Shown: positions 43,166-51,835 of the stretch, in pieces
How positions within the stretch are numbered: the first letter of the stretch is position 1
How the letters are laid out: each line of letters starts with the position of its first letter
NCBI RefSeq assembly: GCF_032397745.1
Contig: NZ_CP135921.1
Coordinates: forward strand, 8,296,501 to 8,360,500
DNA length: 64,000 nt
Origin: Bradyrhizobium prioriisuperbiae
GTDB taxonomy: Bacteria; Pseudomonadota; Alphaproteobacteria; Rhizobiales; Xanthobacteraceae
Reading direction: 5' to 3'
Notes under the pieces: model-generated
The model's input: the letters and a program-made list of their open reading frames with translations, nothing else
Told to the model about the DNA's origin: nothing
Databases searched by the model: none
Position numbers and translations under genes: made by a program

Positions 43166-44530
43166 TCAGGTCGCGGTCGAGAACGCGCCGGTCACCAGCG
43201 CTTCGGGCCGATACACGGCGAGCGCCAAGCGCTCTTCGGCGCGAAGGGTCACCATGTTCTTTTCGAAGTCGACCGAGTTCTCGGTGGACAGCAAGATCTC
43301 GATCTCCATCCGATCGAAGATCTGCGCCGCCATCTTGAAGGCGCCGACCAGGAAGTTATCGACGGTCTCCGACTGGGTTTCGACCACGGGCAGGTTCCAC
43401 AGCCGCGGCGCATTGCCATCCTGGGGATTGCCGATGATATAGCGGTTCTGCGAATCTTTGGTCAGTTGGATCCCTGCCCAGTCGGTCGGGTGCAGCACAA
43501 TACCAGTCGCCGGCCATTCGGCGAGCATCACCTGCAGGATGGCCAGGCGGATGACGTCGATCTTGGTCTGCGCTGTCGGCACGAACGCCGCATTGAACGG
43601 CGTCGCGTAAGGCACCAGACCCTTGATGTGAGCACCGGTACCGTCGCCGTTCAGAAGCTCGGCCTCTTCCGCATAGTTGAGGCCGTACCGAGCCCGCGCG
43701 TCGATGTAGGAGCGCAGCGCCGGAGCATCGTCCAGAATCTGGCGCGACGCCTTGAACAGATGCGCGATGGTACGCACCGGGGCGTTCTTCAGTTCAAAGG
43801 TCAGATCGCTGTAGGGCTTCGACTGTCCTTCGGTAACCACTGCTGCACTGTTGGTGAAGCCGGTTTCCTGGACGTACTCGATCACGCCCTGGCTGGTCTG
43901 GCCCGGGGCAATCAGGTCGCGGATGGTCATCGGGCGCTCTGCCGGCGTAATGATGCCGGGGACACGCATCGAACTCACCAGCGAGTTGGCCGGCGACGTG
44001 TTGTTGCCGACGGTGCCGGTGACATTGGTGATGTCGGCACGATCCATCGACACCCGGACATTACCCTTGCCGTCGAACTTCTGGAACGCCGCGCTTTCGA
44101 CGAACATCTGGCCGAGCGATTTCGCTTCGACGATATCGTTTTTCTCGCGCTTCGCCGCCAGCGCCTGCTCGATCTCCGTCAGTCGAGACGCGGTCTCGGT
44201 GTGCTTCTGAGCAAGCTCACCGTGCTTGGCCAAAGCCTCGTCGACCTTAAGCTTGGTCTCGGAAGTGGCATTCCCGAGGTTCTTCATCTCGGTCTGCAGG
44301 GTTTCGCCGTTCTTCTTGACGTCATCGGCGGCCGACTTCATGTCGACCTCGATCTTGCTGAGCTGCTTGGTGATCGCGCCGATATCTTCGGCACTCACCG
44401 CCGCAGTTCCGGCCATGGCCATGGTGAGGCCGTGGCCGATATCGTGCGGCGCAAGGCCGCTGAAAAGAATCGCGCCGACCACAAGGATCGCGACGAGGGC
44501 CAACGCCCCCGCATAATAGTTCCGCTTCAT
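43166..44530 (-). CDS. HK97-type major capsid protein
   Basis: 454 aa. Coiled-coil delta/scaffold region about residues 45-125, then capsid domain from about 140 (VRVPG-like SLVSSMRVPGIITPAERPM, APVRTIAHLFKASRQILDDA, GTGAHIKGLVPYAT, DRMEIEILLSTENSVDFEKN). The N-terminus has an unexpected hydrophobic segment (YYAGALALVAILVVGAILFS). The upstream S49 protease probably cuts behind the delta region. Confidence 0.9.
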   Translation of the reverse strand: MKRNYYAGALALVAILVVGAILFSGLAPHDIGHGLTMAMAGTAAVSAEDIGAITKQLSKIEVDMKSAADDVKKNGETLQTEMKNLGNATSETKLKVDEALAKHGELAQKHTETASRLTEIEQALAAKREKNDIVEAKSLGQMFVESAAFQKFDGKGNVRVSMDRADITNVTGTVGNNTSPANSLVSSMRVPGIITPAERPMTIRDLIAPGQTSQGVIEYVQETGFTNSAAVVTEGQSKPYSDLTFELKNAPVRTIAHLFKASRQILDDAPALRSYIDARARYGLNYAEEAELLNGDGTGAHIKGLVPYATPFNAAFVPTAQTKIDVIRLAILQVMLAEWPATGIVLHPTDWAGIQLTKDSQNRYIIGNPQDGNAPRLWNLPVVETQSETVDNFLVGAFKMAAQIFDRMEIEILLSTENSVDFEKNMVTLRAEERLALAVYRPEALVTGAFSTAT

Positions 44531-44541
44531 GAGAGGAGTCC

Positions 44542-45687
44542 TTAGATTTTGGGGATGGTGAAGCTGTCGACCCTCTGCCGGAGTTCGGCCAGAGCATTCG
44601 CAACAGCGGTTTCAGCCTCATTTTCCCCGGACTCACTCCGGAGAACCGCATGCATTCGCGAGGCAATGCGAGCACGCTGGGTTTTCGAAACGCCGGCATC
44701 ACGCAGGATCGCTTCGAATTCCGATGGAGGCGGCAGGTCGTTGTCGCCAATGCTGCGACCCCAATCCTGCAACCTGCGCAATTTCAACGCGTCGTCTGAC
44801 GCATACTGGACCGGATCCCCTCCCATCGCTTTAGCGCGGGAGAGCGCGGGATTGACGTTGACGCCGAAGCGCTCGAGGGTTTCTGACATCGGAGCGACTT
44901 TGTCAGCCATACCACGGTCGACGAGTTCGGCGGCGCCGAACATCTGACCCTGGCCGAACCGATCGTTGACCTCTTTGAGACTTACGCCTCGCCCGCGAGC
45001 CACAGAGCGAACGAAGGACGACGCCAATTCGTCAACTCGCTGCTGCATAATGGATTTTGCCTCGGCGCCGAGCGGTTCGAAGCTGTTCCCCATAACCTTG
45101 TACTCGCCGGAATAGATCAGGGTTTCCTTGATCCCTTCCTTGGCCAGCATCTCGGAGACATCTTCATGGATCGTGTAGACACCAATCGAACCCGCCTGTC
45201 CCGACGGCGTCACAACGACCTCCTCGGCCTGAGCGGCGATCCAATACGCCGCGCTGGCCGCGCAGGTGTTGATCTGAGCAACGATGGGCTTGATGCCGCG
45301 AGCTGCGTAGATCTCATTGCCGACCTCTTCGACGCTCCTGGCAACGCCGCCCGGGCTGTTCACGTCGAGAATGATTGCCTTGCAGGCGCTGTCGTTGAGC
45401 ATCGAGCGAAACTGCTTGGTGATGAGTTCGCTGGACGTCCCGCCGCTGAAATCGTCGATGAGATTCATGCGCTCGCCGATAACGCCGTGAATTGGAAGGA
45501 TACCGATCGATCCCTCTGTCCTCTGAGCTTCACGTTCCCGCTTTTGAGTGATCTTCGCGACTTCCTCTGCGGAATACTGGCCGCCGGATGCCTTGAAGCG
45601 CAGGAAGTTCGCAATCGAGACCAGCTTGGTCTTTTCCAGCGCCCACGGCTCCGCTGCGCATTCCAAGAGGATGTTCATGTATTTCAT
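44542..45687 (-). CDS. S49 prohead protease (SppA/ClpP-like)
   Basis: 381 aa. GSIGILPIHGVIGERMN, then LDVNSPGG oxyanion region, catalytic Ser145 in NTCAASAAYW and candidate Lys197 in IYSGEYKVMG. C-terminal 110 residues are helical and could act as internal scaffold. It matures the capsid; sits between portal and capsid genes as in HK97-like phages. Confidence 0.9.
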   Translation of the reverse strand: MKYMNILLECAAEPWALEKTKLVSIANFLRFKASGGQYSAEEVAKITQKREREAQRTEGSIGILPIHGVIGERMNLIDDFSGGTSSELITKQFRSMLNDSACKAIILDVNSPGGVARSVEEVGNEIYAARGIKPIVAQINTCAASAAYWIAAQAEEVVVTPSGQAGSIGVYTIHEDVSEMLAKEGIKETLIYSGEYKVMGNSFEPLGAEAKSIMQQRVDELASSFVRSVARGRGVSLKEVNDRFGQGQMFGAAELVDRGMADKVAPMSETLERFGVNVNPALSRAKAMGGDPVQYASDDALKLRRLQDWGRSIGDNDLPPPSEFEAILRDAGVSKTQRARIASRMHAVLRSESGENEAETAVANALAELRQRVDSFTIPKI

Positions 45688-45695
45688 GGCGCGGC

Positions 45696-46943
45696 CTATT
45701 TTGCTGCAGGCGGGCTTGTCGGGGCATCGGGCGTTGGCAGAGAACGAGTCAACCTGCCGGCGTCAGTAAGCGGGATCAGTGTTGAGTTGACGAGCAGGAC
45801 ATCTCCGCCCGGCATCGGCAGCTTATTGTCTGTGCGCCGGCCTTCGTTCGGCGTCATCTGCGCGTTCTGGATCATCTTCGCGATAAACTCAGCCCGCGCC
45901 TGGCTATCGATGCGCAGCAGCGCGTTTCGTTCGAACTCAGCGAAGTAACTAGACCGCTCTACGGGGGAGAGCACCCGCTTATTGATAGACCGTTCGATGC
46001 TGGTGAGAAACGAATTCAGACCGAGCGTGAGCCACATATTGATGATGGATTCAACGCCGGTGCCCCAAGCGGTCATGCCCTCTGCGTTGTGCCCCACCAA
46101 GATCGGAGGCACGCCCATGAACCGGCAGATTTCCTCAACATTGAAGCGCCGCGAAAGAAGCATCTCTGCGTCTTTGGGAGCGATATTGACCTGCTTGAAG
46201 TCGAACCCGTTTTCGAGAATGCCGTAATGCGCGCTGGCATCATTCCCCAAGATCGGATCGATAAACGTCTTCGTGAACTGCGTGCGCTGGTCCGGGGTGA
46301 GCTTAGGCCCAGTGAAGAAGCCAGACGCCCGCATGCCCTGGGAGAACGTTTTGCCGGCCGATTCCTCCGTGGCAAGCGCGATGCTCAGACCCTGGCGCCC
46401 AGCTGCGAGCGGAGACAGCCCCTCATCTGCCCTGCCGAGCGTAAACCCCCGAACCTGAAAGACCTTGTCGCGCGGCAGCCACTCGGTTTTCCCGCGGTCG
46501 TTAAACCGAAATTCAAGATCCCCGTCTGGGTTGTTGCAGCGGTCAGGTCGAGTATCGAGCGGCATTGGCTCCAGAGCGGCAAGCGTCTTACCGACGAAAC
46601 GCTTCTCGGCGTACCCATTGCCGAGCATGGCGAGGCCGCCAGATATTCCACTCCAGAACTCCTGCGACGTCTGTTCCTGATTTGGGTCTGAACCGATCAG
46701 ATTGGCGATGGGGTGATCGGCGATCTGCTTACGATCGCCGTTGCTGGACTTTTCGTAGAACTTTAGCGGCAGCGCACCGACAACATCCGCATATAGCCGG
46801 ACAGCCCTCCACCATGCGGATAACTGGAGCGAATTAACCTCATTGACAGGCTTACCGGCCCACGTATCACCGCCGCCATAGACACTCCAGAACTGTCCGT
46901 CCCTGAGGCCTATCACTTTGCCGACCCACGAAAGAAGGCTCAT
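45696..46943 (-). CDS. phage portal protein (HK97 family)
   Basis: 415 aa portal: NSLQLSAWWRAVRLYADVVG near the start, PLKFYEKS, then VFQVRGFTLGRADEGLSPLA and the wing region FMGVPPILVGHNAEGMTAWG. C-terminal Pro-rich tail. Forms the dodecameric DNA gate. Confidence 0.92.
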   Translation of the reverse strand: MSLLSWVGKVIGLRDGQFWSVYGGGDTWAGKPVNEVNSLQLSAWWRAVRLYADVVGALPLKFYEKSSNGDRKQIADHPIANLIGSDPNQEQTSQEFWSGISGGLAMLGNGYAEKRFVGKTLAALEPMPLDTRPDRCNNPDGDLEFRFNDRGKTEWLPRDKVFQVRGFTLGRADEGLSPLAAGRQGLSIALATEESAGKTFSQGMRASGFFTGPKLTPDQRTQFTKTFIDPILGNDASAHYGILENGFDFKQVNIAPKDAEMLLSRRFNVEEICRFMGVPPILVGHNAEGMTAWGTGVESIINMWLTLGLNSFLTSIERSINKRVLSPVERSSYFAEFERNALLRIDSQARAEFIAKMIQNAQMTPNEGRRTDNKLPMPGGDVLLVNSTLIPLTDAGRLTRSLPTPDAPTSPPAAK

Positions 46944-46968
46944 TCACAAACACCTTCTGAGTGGGGCG

Positions 46969-48834
46969 TCACTTCATGACCGCTTCCGAGAGCCAACCGT
47001 CGAGATCGGCACCAGCCTTTTCAGTCATAGTTGCCGCACCAGTAGCCATCGCTATCGTCACTAGACCGTCGATTCGACCGCGCGACCGCTTCTTATCGAA
47101 AGCCCTATTTTTTTGACCGTCAGCTATCAGGAGCGCATTACCTGCACACCAATAGGTGACAGGCGACGCATCGATCGTGATGCCCTTGTTCAGAATTCTG
47201 TCCTCAAGCCGCTCTATCGAACGAGGCATGCAAAGCTGCTTGTCTTCGAAAATAATTCTGGTTCCTTGAGCGTGGCTCACGAGTTTGAGCCCGAACCCCT
47301 CCGGTTCTTCAGGGCCCTCCCACTTCCAGACCGGGAAACCGATCTGTTCGCAGGCCGCAATGAAGTCGCCAATGCCCGCCGGGTCGAACGCCAAGAACTC
47401 GATGTTGTCATTCTCTGACAGAATCTCTTTGACCTTCGCTGCGACAAACGTCTTGTCGATTACAGCGCCGTTCACAGCCTCTAAATCTACCGTCGGATCC
47501 TCAGCCCATTCTTCGTAAGGCGCATTGTCTGACTTCGCTCGATCGGCGAGCCCGTCCTTTGTGGTCCAGTACCAAGTCTTCGCCCAAAGGTGCCCGCTCT
47601 CGTCGATCCACACCGCAGTCAACGCGGTCAGGTCGTTCTTCTGCGAAAGATCAAGAGACAGCCAGCATTTGCATTTGCGTAGCGCGGGGAAGTCAACCTT
47701 ACCTTGAACAGCCGCCCACGCCTCTTCAGCAATCCAGAAGTCAACGGAGCCGGTCGGGATGCCGAAATACAAGCGCTTCACTGACATGGCCGTCGAAAGC
47801 AGTGATCTGGCCGTATTCACTTCGCCGCGAACATTCTCGATCGGGAAAGTTATCCCAAGAGCCGGGAGCGCCTTCTTCCAACACGCCTCGTTGTCGAAAA
47901 CCTTCTCACGGTCCGCTTTGTCGACGCGCGCAATGAACGCGAAGGCCTGATCGTCTATTACCTCGCCCTTCGCGACCTTCTGATACCAGTCCGAGTATTG
48001 CGTCCCGACGATCTGCGTCGATGCCGGCGTGTTCGTCCCCAACAACATCAGCGCATCGCCGGGCATTTTAGCGATGGCGCGCTTCCAGGTCTCGATCGAC
48101 GAATTGCTTTTGAACTCGTGGATTTCGTCTGCTGAGACCAGCGTCGGCTTCGGCCCCGAGATTGCCTCGCCGTTCGCCAGCGACTGAAAAACTGAATTGG
48201 TGCTCGGGTGCTCGATCTTGAAAGCGTTGTCCAGAAACCCGCGGATAATTACTTCGCCGCGCGACTCCAGAGTGTCCACGTCCTCCGGATCGGTGCCGGG
48301 GATCGGAGCCCGGCACATCGCCGCAGCATCTTTGAACAAGACGTTCGCCGTCGCCTTGTCCTGACCGATGGCGTAGACCTTGGCGCGCTGGATTCCGTAG
48401 TAGCCCATCATGTACAGGCCGATGGCGGCCATCAGAGGACTTTTGGCCTGACCTTTGCCGGTTTCCAGCCAACCCGACCGGAACCTCATCCGGCCGCTCT
48501 CCATCCTCCATCCGAACAGACTGCCAATGCAGAAAGTGTGCCACGGCAGAAGATCGAAGGGCTTCCCGACCTTTGCGCCTTCCGTGATCGTCAAGACACC
48601 AGGGAAGAATCCGAAGGCATGTTCAGCCCGATCTGGCGACCAGTAGATGCCGCGCGTCGCGCCGTCGACCAGATCCCTTAAATGCCTCTCAGCCGCATAG
48701 CGGACAATCTCTCCGACGAGAGCCTTCCCATCAACCGCGTCCCTCGCCCATCGCGTGGTCGGGTCACTTGGCAACCGGCTTGAGGTACCCACCGCCGATG
48801 AGCGACGGTTTTTGCCGTTGGACTTTCCCGCCAT
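46969..48834 (-). CDS. terminase large subunit
   Basis: 621 aa packaging motor. ATPase Walker A-like ETGKGQAKS at residues 124-132, Walker B with Asp236-Glu237 (LVSADEIHEF), C-terminal RNase H-like nuclease with LSLDLSQKNDLTALTAVWID. Starts at 48834, overlapping the TerS gene by about 70 bases; no clear ribosome site marks this start. Confidence 0.92.
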   Translation of the reverse strand: MAGKSNGKNRRSSAVGTSSRLPSDPTTRWARDAVDGKALVGEIVRYAAERHLRDLVDGATRGIYWSPDRAEHAFGFFPGVLTITEGAKVGKPFDLLPWHTFCIGSLFGWRMESGRMRFRSGWLETGKGQAKSPLMAAIGLYMMGYYGIQRAKVYAIGQDKATANVLFKDAAAMCRAPIPGTDPEDVDTLESRGEVIIRGFLDNAFKIEHPSTNSVFQSLANGEAISGPKPTLVSADEIHEFKSNSSIETWKRAIAKMPGDALMLLGTNTPASTQIVGTQYSDWYQKVAKGEVIDDQAFAFIARVDKADREKVFDNEACWKKALPALGITFPIENVRGEVNTARSLLSTAMSVKRLYFGIPTGSVDFWIAEEAWAAVQGKVDFPALRKCKCWLSLDLSQKNDLTALTAVWIDESGHLWAKTWYWTTKDGLADRAKSDNAPYEEWAEDPTVDLEAVNGAVIDKTFVAAKVKEILSENDNIEFLAFDPAGIGDFIAACEQIGFPVWKWEGPEEPEGFGLKLVSHAQGTRIIFEDKQLCMPRSIERLEDRILNKGITIDASPVTYWCAGNALLIADGQKNRAFDKKRSRGRIDGLVTIAMATGAATMTEKAGADLDGWLSEAVMK

Positions 48835-49273
48835 TATTGCGCCGCCGCGGCGTGATCGTCAGTTCCGCCTCGGCAGCTGACGCCATCGCGTTCGCGTCCT
48901 TCAAAACTGTGAACCACGGGTTGTACGCCGGCTGCTTCTTGCCCTTGCGCGGGAATACCGCCCCCTCATCCGCGACGTGGCGCATCGCGATCTCGTAAAG
49001 CACATAGGAGTCGATGAGGCGCTTAACCTGGCGCTCGTTGGCGTTGGCGAGTTTTTCGGAGCTGCGCAACTCGCCAATGATGATCCGCCATTGTCTTCCA
49101 GCGAGGTCCTGATCCAACTCGTCGGTGAACTGCGCCGCCCAATTCGGTTCGGCCAAACCGTCAACGACGGACAGCACCGGGCGCGGAACCTGCTGTGACC
49201 TTTGCGGCTGAACAGGTGCCGCTTGCGGCTTGGGCTTGCGGCCCGCTCCCTCACGCTTACCGCCTCGTGGCAT
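48764..49273 (-). CDS. terminase small subunit (P27 family)
   Basis: 169 aa; starts MPRGGKREGAGRKPKP, the basic N-terminus common to small terminases, and continues with long helices (ANERQVKRLIDSYVLYEIAM, NPWFTVLKDANAMASAAEAE). Recognises the packaging site. A nine-base inverted repeat abuts its start codon. Confidence 0.85.
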   Translation of the reverse strand: MPRGGKREGAGRKPKPQAAPVQPQRSQQVPRPVLSVVDGLAEPNWAAQFTDELDQDLAGRQWRIIIGELRSSEKLANANERQVKRLIDSYVLYEIAMRHVADEGAVFPRKGKKQPAYNPWFTVLKDANAMASAAEAELTITPRRRNNGGKVQRQKPSLIGGGYLKPVAK

Positions 49274-49277
49274 CGGT

Positions 49278-49300
49278 GTTTGATTTCCAAAAAATCAAAC
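49278..49300. promoter_or_regulatory. inverted repeat abutting the TerS start
   Basis: GTTTGATTT (49278-49286) and AAATCAAAC (49292-49300), perfect nine-base arms with a five-base loop, ending four bases before the TerS ATG on the minus strand. In mRNA the hairpin would enclose the ribosome-binding region. May control translation or be part of the packaging-site region. Confidence 0.5.
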
Positions 49301-49422
49301 AGCAAAAATTACTGAGTGATTTCAATTATCGTAAGCCGGCATCGCAGCTGGCTGGTCTTTGATTGCGATGGGTCACCTCTGATTTTTGGTCCCATTGCGT
49401 AGGCACCTTGGCCACCGGTCTT

Positions 49423-49833
49423 TTAAGGAAAGAAACTGAGACTTTTTCCTACCCCCCCGGTGGGACCTGACCGCGTGACGTTCCATGGATGATCCGAAGC
49501 AGTCGGCCGACCATTGATGTCACAACCAACCTCAAAGCCTCGGGCCTCGATGCCCTGCTCTATGGTGTCGTGACAGTCCTTGCAGGACGAAGCCAATGCA
49601 CCCTCCCAGAACAACACAGCATCACCTTTGTGGGCAACGACATGATGGGCAACGGTGGCCTCGACTACCAACCCCTTGACAGTACAGCGTTGGCACAACG
49701 GCTCAGCCTGAAGTTGCCGTGCCCTACGATCACGCCATCGCTTGGTGGAGTACCAAGCCCTCCAAGGCTTGGCATGGCGTCGGGTGGCATCACTCTCCCG
49801 ATTGCGGATGCGGCGCTCTAGTGGCTTAGGCAA
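49423..49833 (-). CDS. HNH endonuclease next to terminase
   Basis: 136 aa. C47-xx-C50, core H63-H64...H68 (VAHHVVAHKGD) and C84-xx-C87-H88 form an HNH fold with a structural zinc. HNH proteins adjacent to terminase genes are packaging components of many cos phages, needed for cos cleavage. This supports cos-type packaging here. Confidence 0.85.
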   Translation of the reverse strand: MPKPLERRIRNRESDATRRHAKPWRAWYSTKRWRDRRARQLQAEPLCQRCTVKGLVVEATVAHHVVAHKGDAVLFWEGALASSCKDCHDTIEQGIEARGFEVGCDINGRPTASDHPWNVTRSGPTGGVGKSLSFFP

Positions 49834-49838
49834 ACGCT

Positions 49839-49991
49839 TCAGGCCAACACGAGATTGGCGACCTTAAAGGTTTCGCGGTGTAGATGGTTTTCGATATCAA
49901 ACCAGCAGCACTCAACCACCTTTTCGCCAGCAACAACGATAGTCATTGCGGCACCGCCAGACTTCAAACGAACAACGTCTCCGACCTTCAT
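49839..49991 (-). CDS. YodC-like small protein (DUF2158)
   Basis: 50 aa beginning MKVGDVVRLKSGGAAMTI, the DUF2158 signature, with VVECCWFD later. ATG 49991 has GAGGG ahead. Small single beta-barrel protein of unknown role, frequent in proteobacteria and phages. Confidence 0.72.
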   Translation of the reverse strand: MKVGDVVRLKSGGAAMTIVVAGEKVVECCWFDIENHLHRETFKVANLVLA

Positions 49992-49998
49992 GGAGCCC

Positions 49999-50175
49999 TC
50001 AGCCACAGTCACACGGAGGAGCGACACGGTCTTCCGGATCTGCCTGCAGCATCAGGAGGGAGTCGCCTTCGACTGGTTCCGTTGAGATGGGTGGGCAGCG
50101 AAAGCGGCAAATGCGAGCCTTGCCGCCATCCTCAGCCTTAGCCCGAACCGTCGGAAAGGCCACGACCTCACCCAT
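49999..50175 (-). CDS. small phage protein (58 aa), unknown
   Basis: 58 codons from ATG 50175, which overlaps the stop of the 23-aa ORF as TGATG, to TGA 49999. Contains CRFRCPP and ends PPCDCG, giving four Cys that might bind metal. Seven bases before the YodC-like gene. No family recognised. Confidence 0.5.
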   Translation of the reverse strand: MGEVVAFPTVRAKAEDGGKARICRFRCPPISTEPVEGDSLLMLQADPEDRVAPPCDCG

Positions 50176-50246
50176 CAGTGTGCTCCGGCAGACCGAAGCA
50201 GAGCGTTGCCAGTCTTGATGATGAGGGACCAGAACATGCGCTTCAT
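50175..50246 (-). CDS. 23-aa ORF after the tRNA
   Basis: MKRMFWSLIIKTGNALLRSA... with a GAGG ribosome site seven bases ahead and TGATG coupling to the next gene. Short, basic and hydrophobic; may act as a leader peptide. Confidence 0.35.
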   Translation of the reverse strand: MKRMFWSLIIKTGNALLRSAGAH

Positions 50247-50263
50247 GGGTTACCTCGTTGTTT

Positions 50264-50340
50264 TGGTTGCAGGGGCGGGATTCGAACCCGCGGTAACTCG
50301 GTTATGAGCCGAGGGCCTTACCGGACTTGGCGACCCTGCG
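50264..50340 (-). tRNA. tRNA(CAT), initiator-like, CCA encoded
   Basis: 77-base cloverleaf including CCA. Acceptor CGCAGGG pairs with CCCTGCA except for a C1-A72 mismatch, the hallmark of bacterial initiator tRNA. D arm GCC/GGC with GG in the loop; anticodon arm CTCGG-CTCATAA-CCGAG with anticodon CAT at 50306-50304; T arm GCGGG-TTCGAAT-CCCGC; discriminator A, then CCA. The third initiator feature, three G-C pairs at the base of the anticodon stem, is only partly present (C-G, G-C, G-C). Confidence 0.85.
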
Positions 50341-50444
50341 ATAATCAGTTTTGCCAAGACCATGGGCTGACACAAGCCGCCCTGCGGGTGAAATGCGGCT
50401 CACCGGCATGTGAGCATAGATATCGATTTTGTTCCGTTCGTCGA
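50341..50444. other. spacer upstream of the tRNA
   Basis: About 100 bases between the GIY-YIG gene and the tRNA, with short inverted repeats only (AGCCGC...GCGGCT; CTCAC...GTGAG). No gene seen. Confidence 0.4.
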
Positions 50445-50846
50445 TTAACCACGGGTTAAATTCCTCAATTTCTTTCCCATATCCAGTTCGTACTGGAGCA
50501 CATCCAAACACGAATTCCCTCTCAGCTTGATCCCGAGCCGCCGACCCTCAGCCAGCAACTCTTGTCTTTTTGCTTCAACCTGAGGATTTCTTGATTTTGG
50601 ACCTTTGGCCCCACCGCGAGCGCGATTGAACTTCGGATTCTCTTGCCGGATGGCAACGTCCTCAGCCCAAAAAGCCGCCTCGCGCGAGGCGAACCAAGTA
50701 ACCTCAATTCTCACGATCTTCTCGAACCAATGGGAGTTGGCGCGGTGAGAGAGCGTCCGACTTAAGAATGTATTAGATATACCGACATATAGTAGCGTTC
50801 CCGCTTTATCGAAGTGCCTATAGAGCGCACATTTTTGTTCGGTCAC
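50445..50846 (-). CDS. GIY-YIG nuclease
   Basis: 133 aa from GTG 50846. GIY-YIG-like core ALYRHFDKAGTLLYVGIS (residues about 7-24), Arg in LSRTLSHRANSHWF and Glu in AIRQENPKFN. Possibly a homing-type or phage recombination nuclease. The longer upstream frame overlaps the preceding gene and is not needed. Confidence 0.75.
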   Translation of the reverse strand: MTEQKCALYRHFDKAGTLLYVGISNTFLSRTLSHRANSHWFEKIVRIEVTWFASREAAFWAEDVAIRQENPKFNRARGGAKGPKSRNPQVEAKRQELLAEGRRLGIKLRGNSCLDVLQYELDMGKKLRNLTRG

Positions 50847-50854
50847 CCTGGCGT

Positions 50855-51049
50855 CTACTCCAAAGATGCCCGCACCGCGCGGATAGCGACCTTCCATGCC
50901 TTGCGGTACAGATCGTTGCCATCAAGGGCCTCGATACGCCGCACAGCCTCATTCACAGCTCGACGCGCGGCGTCTGCACGCTCAAGATCGATGCGGCGCT
51001 TTAGTTCGTCATCGACCGCATCTCCCGTCACGCAGCCCTCACACTGCAT
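50855..51049 (-). CDS. small phage protein (64 aa), unknown
   Basis: 64 aa, charged helical (ELKRRIDLERADAARRAVNE). Starts inside the last codons of the NusG-like gene. No domain recognised. Confidence 0.55.
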   Translation of the reverse strand: MQCEGCVTGDAVDDELKRRIDLERADAARRAVNEAVRRIEALDGNDLYRKAWKVAIRAVRASLE

Positions 51050-51621
51050 TGGTTCATCTTGGTGTACTGGTTGCTGCCGAGGAGTTTCAGGTCAACACGA
51101 TGGCCTTTCGAGCTAGTCACCGTGGCGTATTGTTCTGCGAATTCGCCTTCAATAATCTTGATGCGGGCGCCAACGGGAAGTTTGCCGTGCGTGACCTCGT
51201 CCCATTCGCCAGCGATATAGCGGCAAAGCATTTTCTCGACCCAGTGGGAGGGGAAGGGTGTGGGATTTCCAAGATTCGATACCATACTTTCGATATCGAA
51301 CAACGAGCTTACCGAGTTGAACGATTGGCGAGGATGATCGACCTCAACGAATAGATACCGACCCAGGATCGGCCTCTCCTTGGCCCGCTTGACGCGAGCA
51401 TGTGAAATCCACCTGCGGGACTTCGGATAGAACGATCGGAATCCCATCTGCGCCAAATCAAGTTCAGCGGCTCGGTGGGCATTAGGCCGAACGACTGCAC
51501 AATACCACTTCGCAGTCTCCGCCAGAACAATCTGTCCACTGCCGGGAGCGTCTGGCGTGGAGCGCTTCAAATAGTCCACAACCTGCCCGACCTTCACATC
51601 CAACCAGTTTATCGCGCTCAT
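51028..51621 (-). CDS. NusG/RfaH-like transcription elongation factor
   Basis: 197 aa. NGN domain about residues 36-145: KWYCAVVRPNAHRAAELDLA, FRSFYPKSRRW, GRYLFVEVD; then a KOW domain about 150-183: PVGARIKIIEGEFAEQYATV. A 35-residue N-terminal extension is unusual. Specialised NusG paralogues act as operon-specific antiterminators; in a prophage this is a candidate regulator of late transcription. Confidence 0.83.
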   Translation of the reverse strand: MSAINWLDVKVGQVVDYLKRSTPDAPGSGQIVLAETAKWYCAVVRPNAHRAAELDLAQMGFRSFYPKSRRWISHARVKRAKERPILGRYLFVEVDHPRQSFNSVSSLFDIESMVSNLGNPTPFPSHWVEKMLCRYIAGEWDEVTHGKLPVGARIKIIEGEFAEQYATVTSSKGHRVDLKLLGSNQYTKMNQCSVRAA

Positions 51622-51638
51622 TGCTTCAGTTTCCCCAA

Positions 51639-51812
51639 TCACATCTGCGCCGATCGACGCCAGCGCGTCTGGCGCTGCTCTTTCCACGAACGCTGCGTGC
51701 TACGCCACAAATCGTCCCAGAGACTGGGAAGCGTTCGAGGTCCGCGCGAGCGTCGAAGCTTTGCCTCGCCGACATCGGCGAACCACCTGCGCCTCTCCTG
51801 TGTTGTTTTCAT
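51639..51812 (-). CDS. small basic phage protein (57 aa)
   Basis: 57 aa, Arg/Trp-rich (TTQERRRWFADVGEAKLRRS, LWDDLWRSTQRSWKEQR). Ends 18 bases before the NusG-like start. Basic charge suggests nucleic-acid contact; nothing more can be said. Confidence 0.5.
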   Translation of the reverse strand: MKTTQERRRWFADVGEAKLRRSRGPRTLPSLWDDLWRSTQRSWKEQRQTRWRRSAQM

Positions 51813-51835
51813 GTGCCGCAGCATTGGTGATTTTC

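Noticed and set aside
43136..44545. 469-codon plus-strand frame opposite the capsid gene
   Set aside because: Capsid gene has clear family features; this frame is its mirror.
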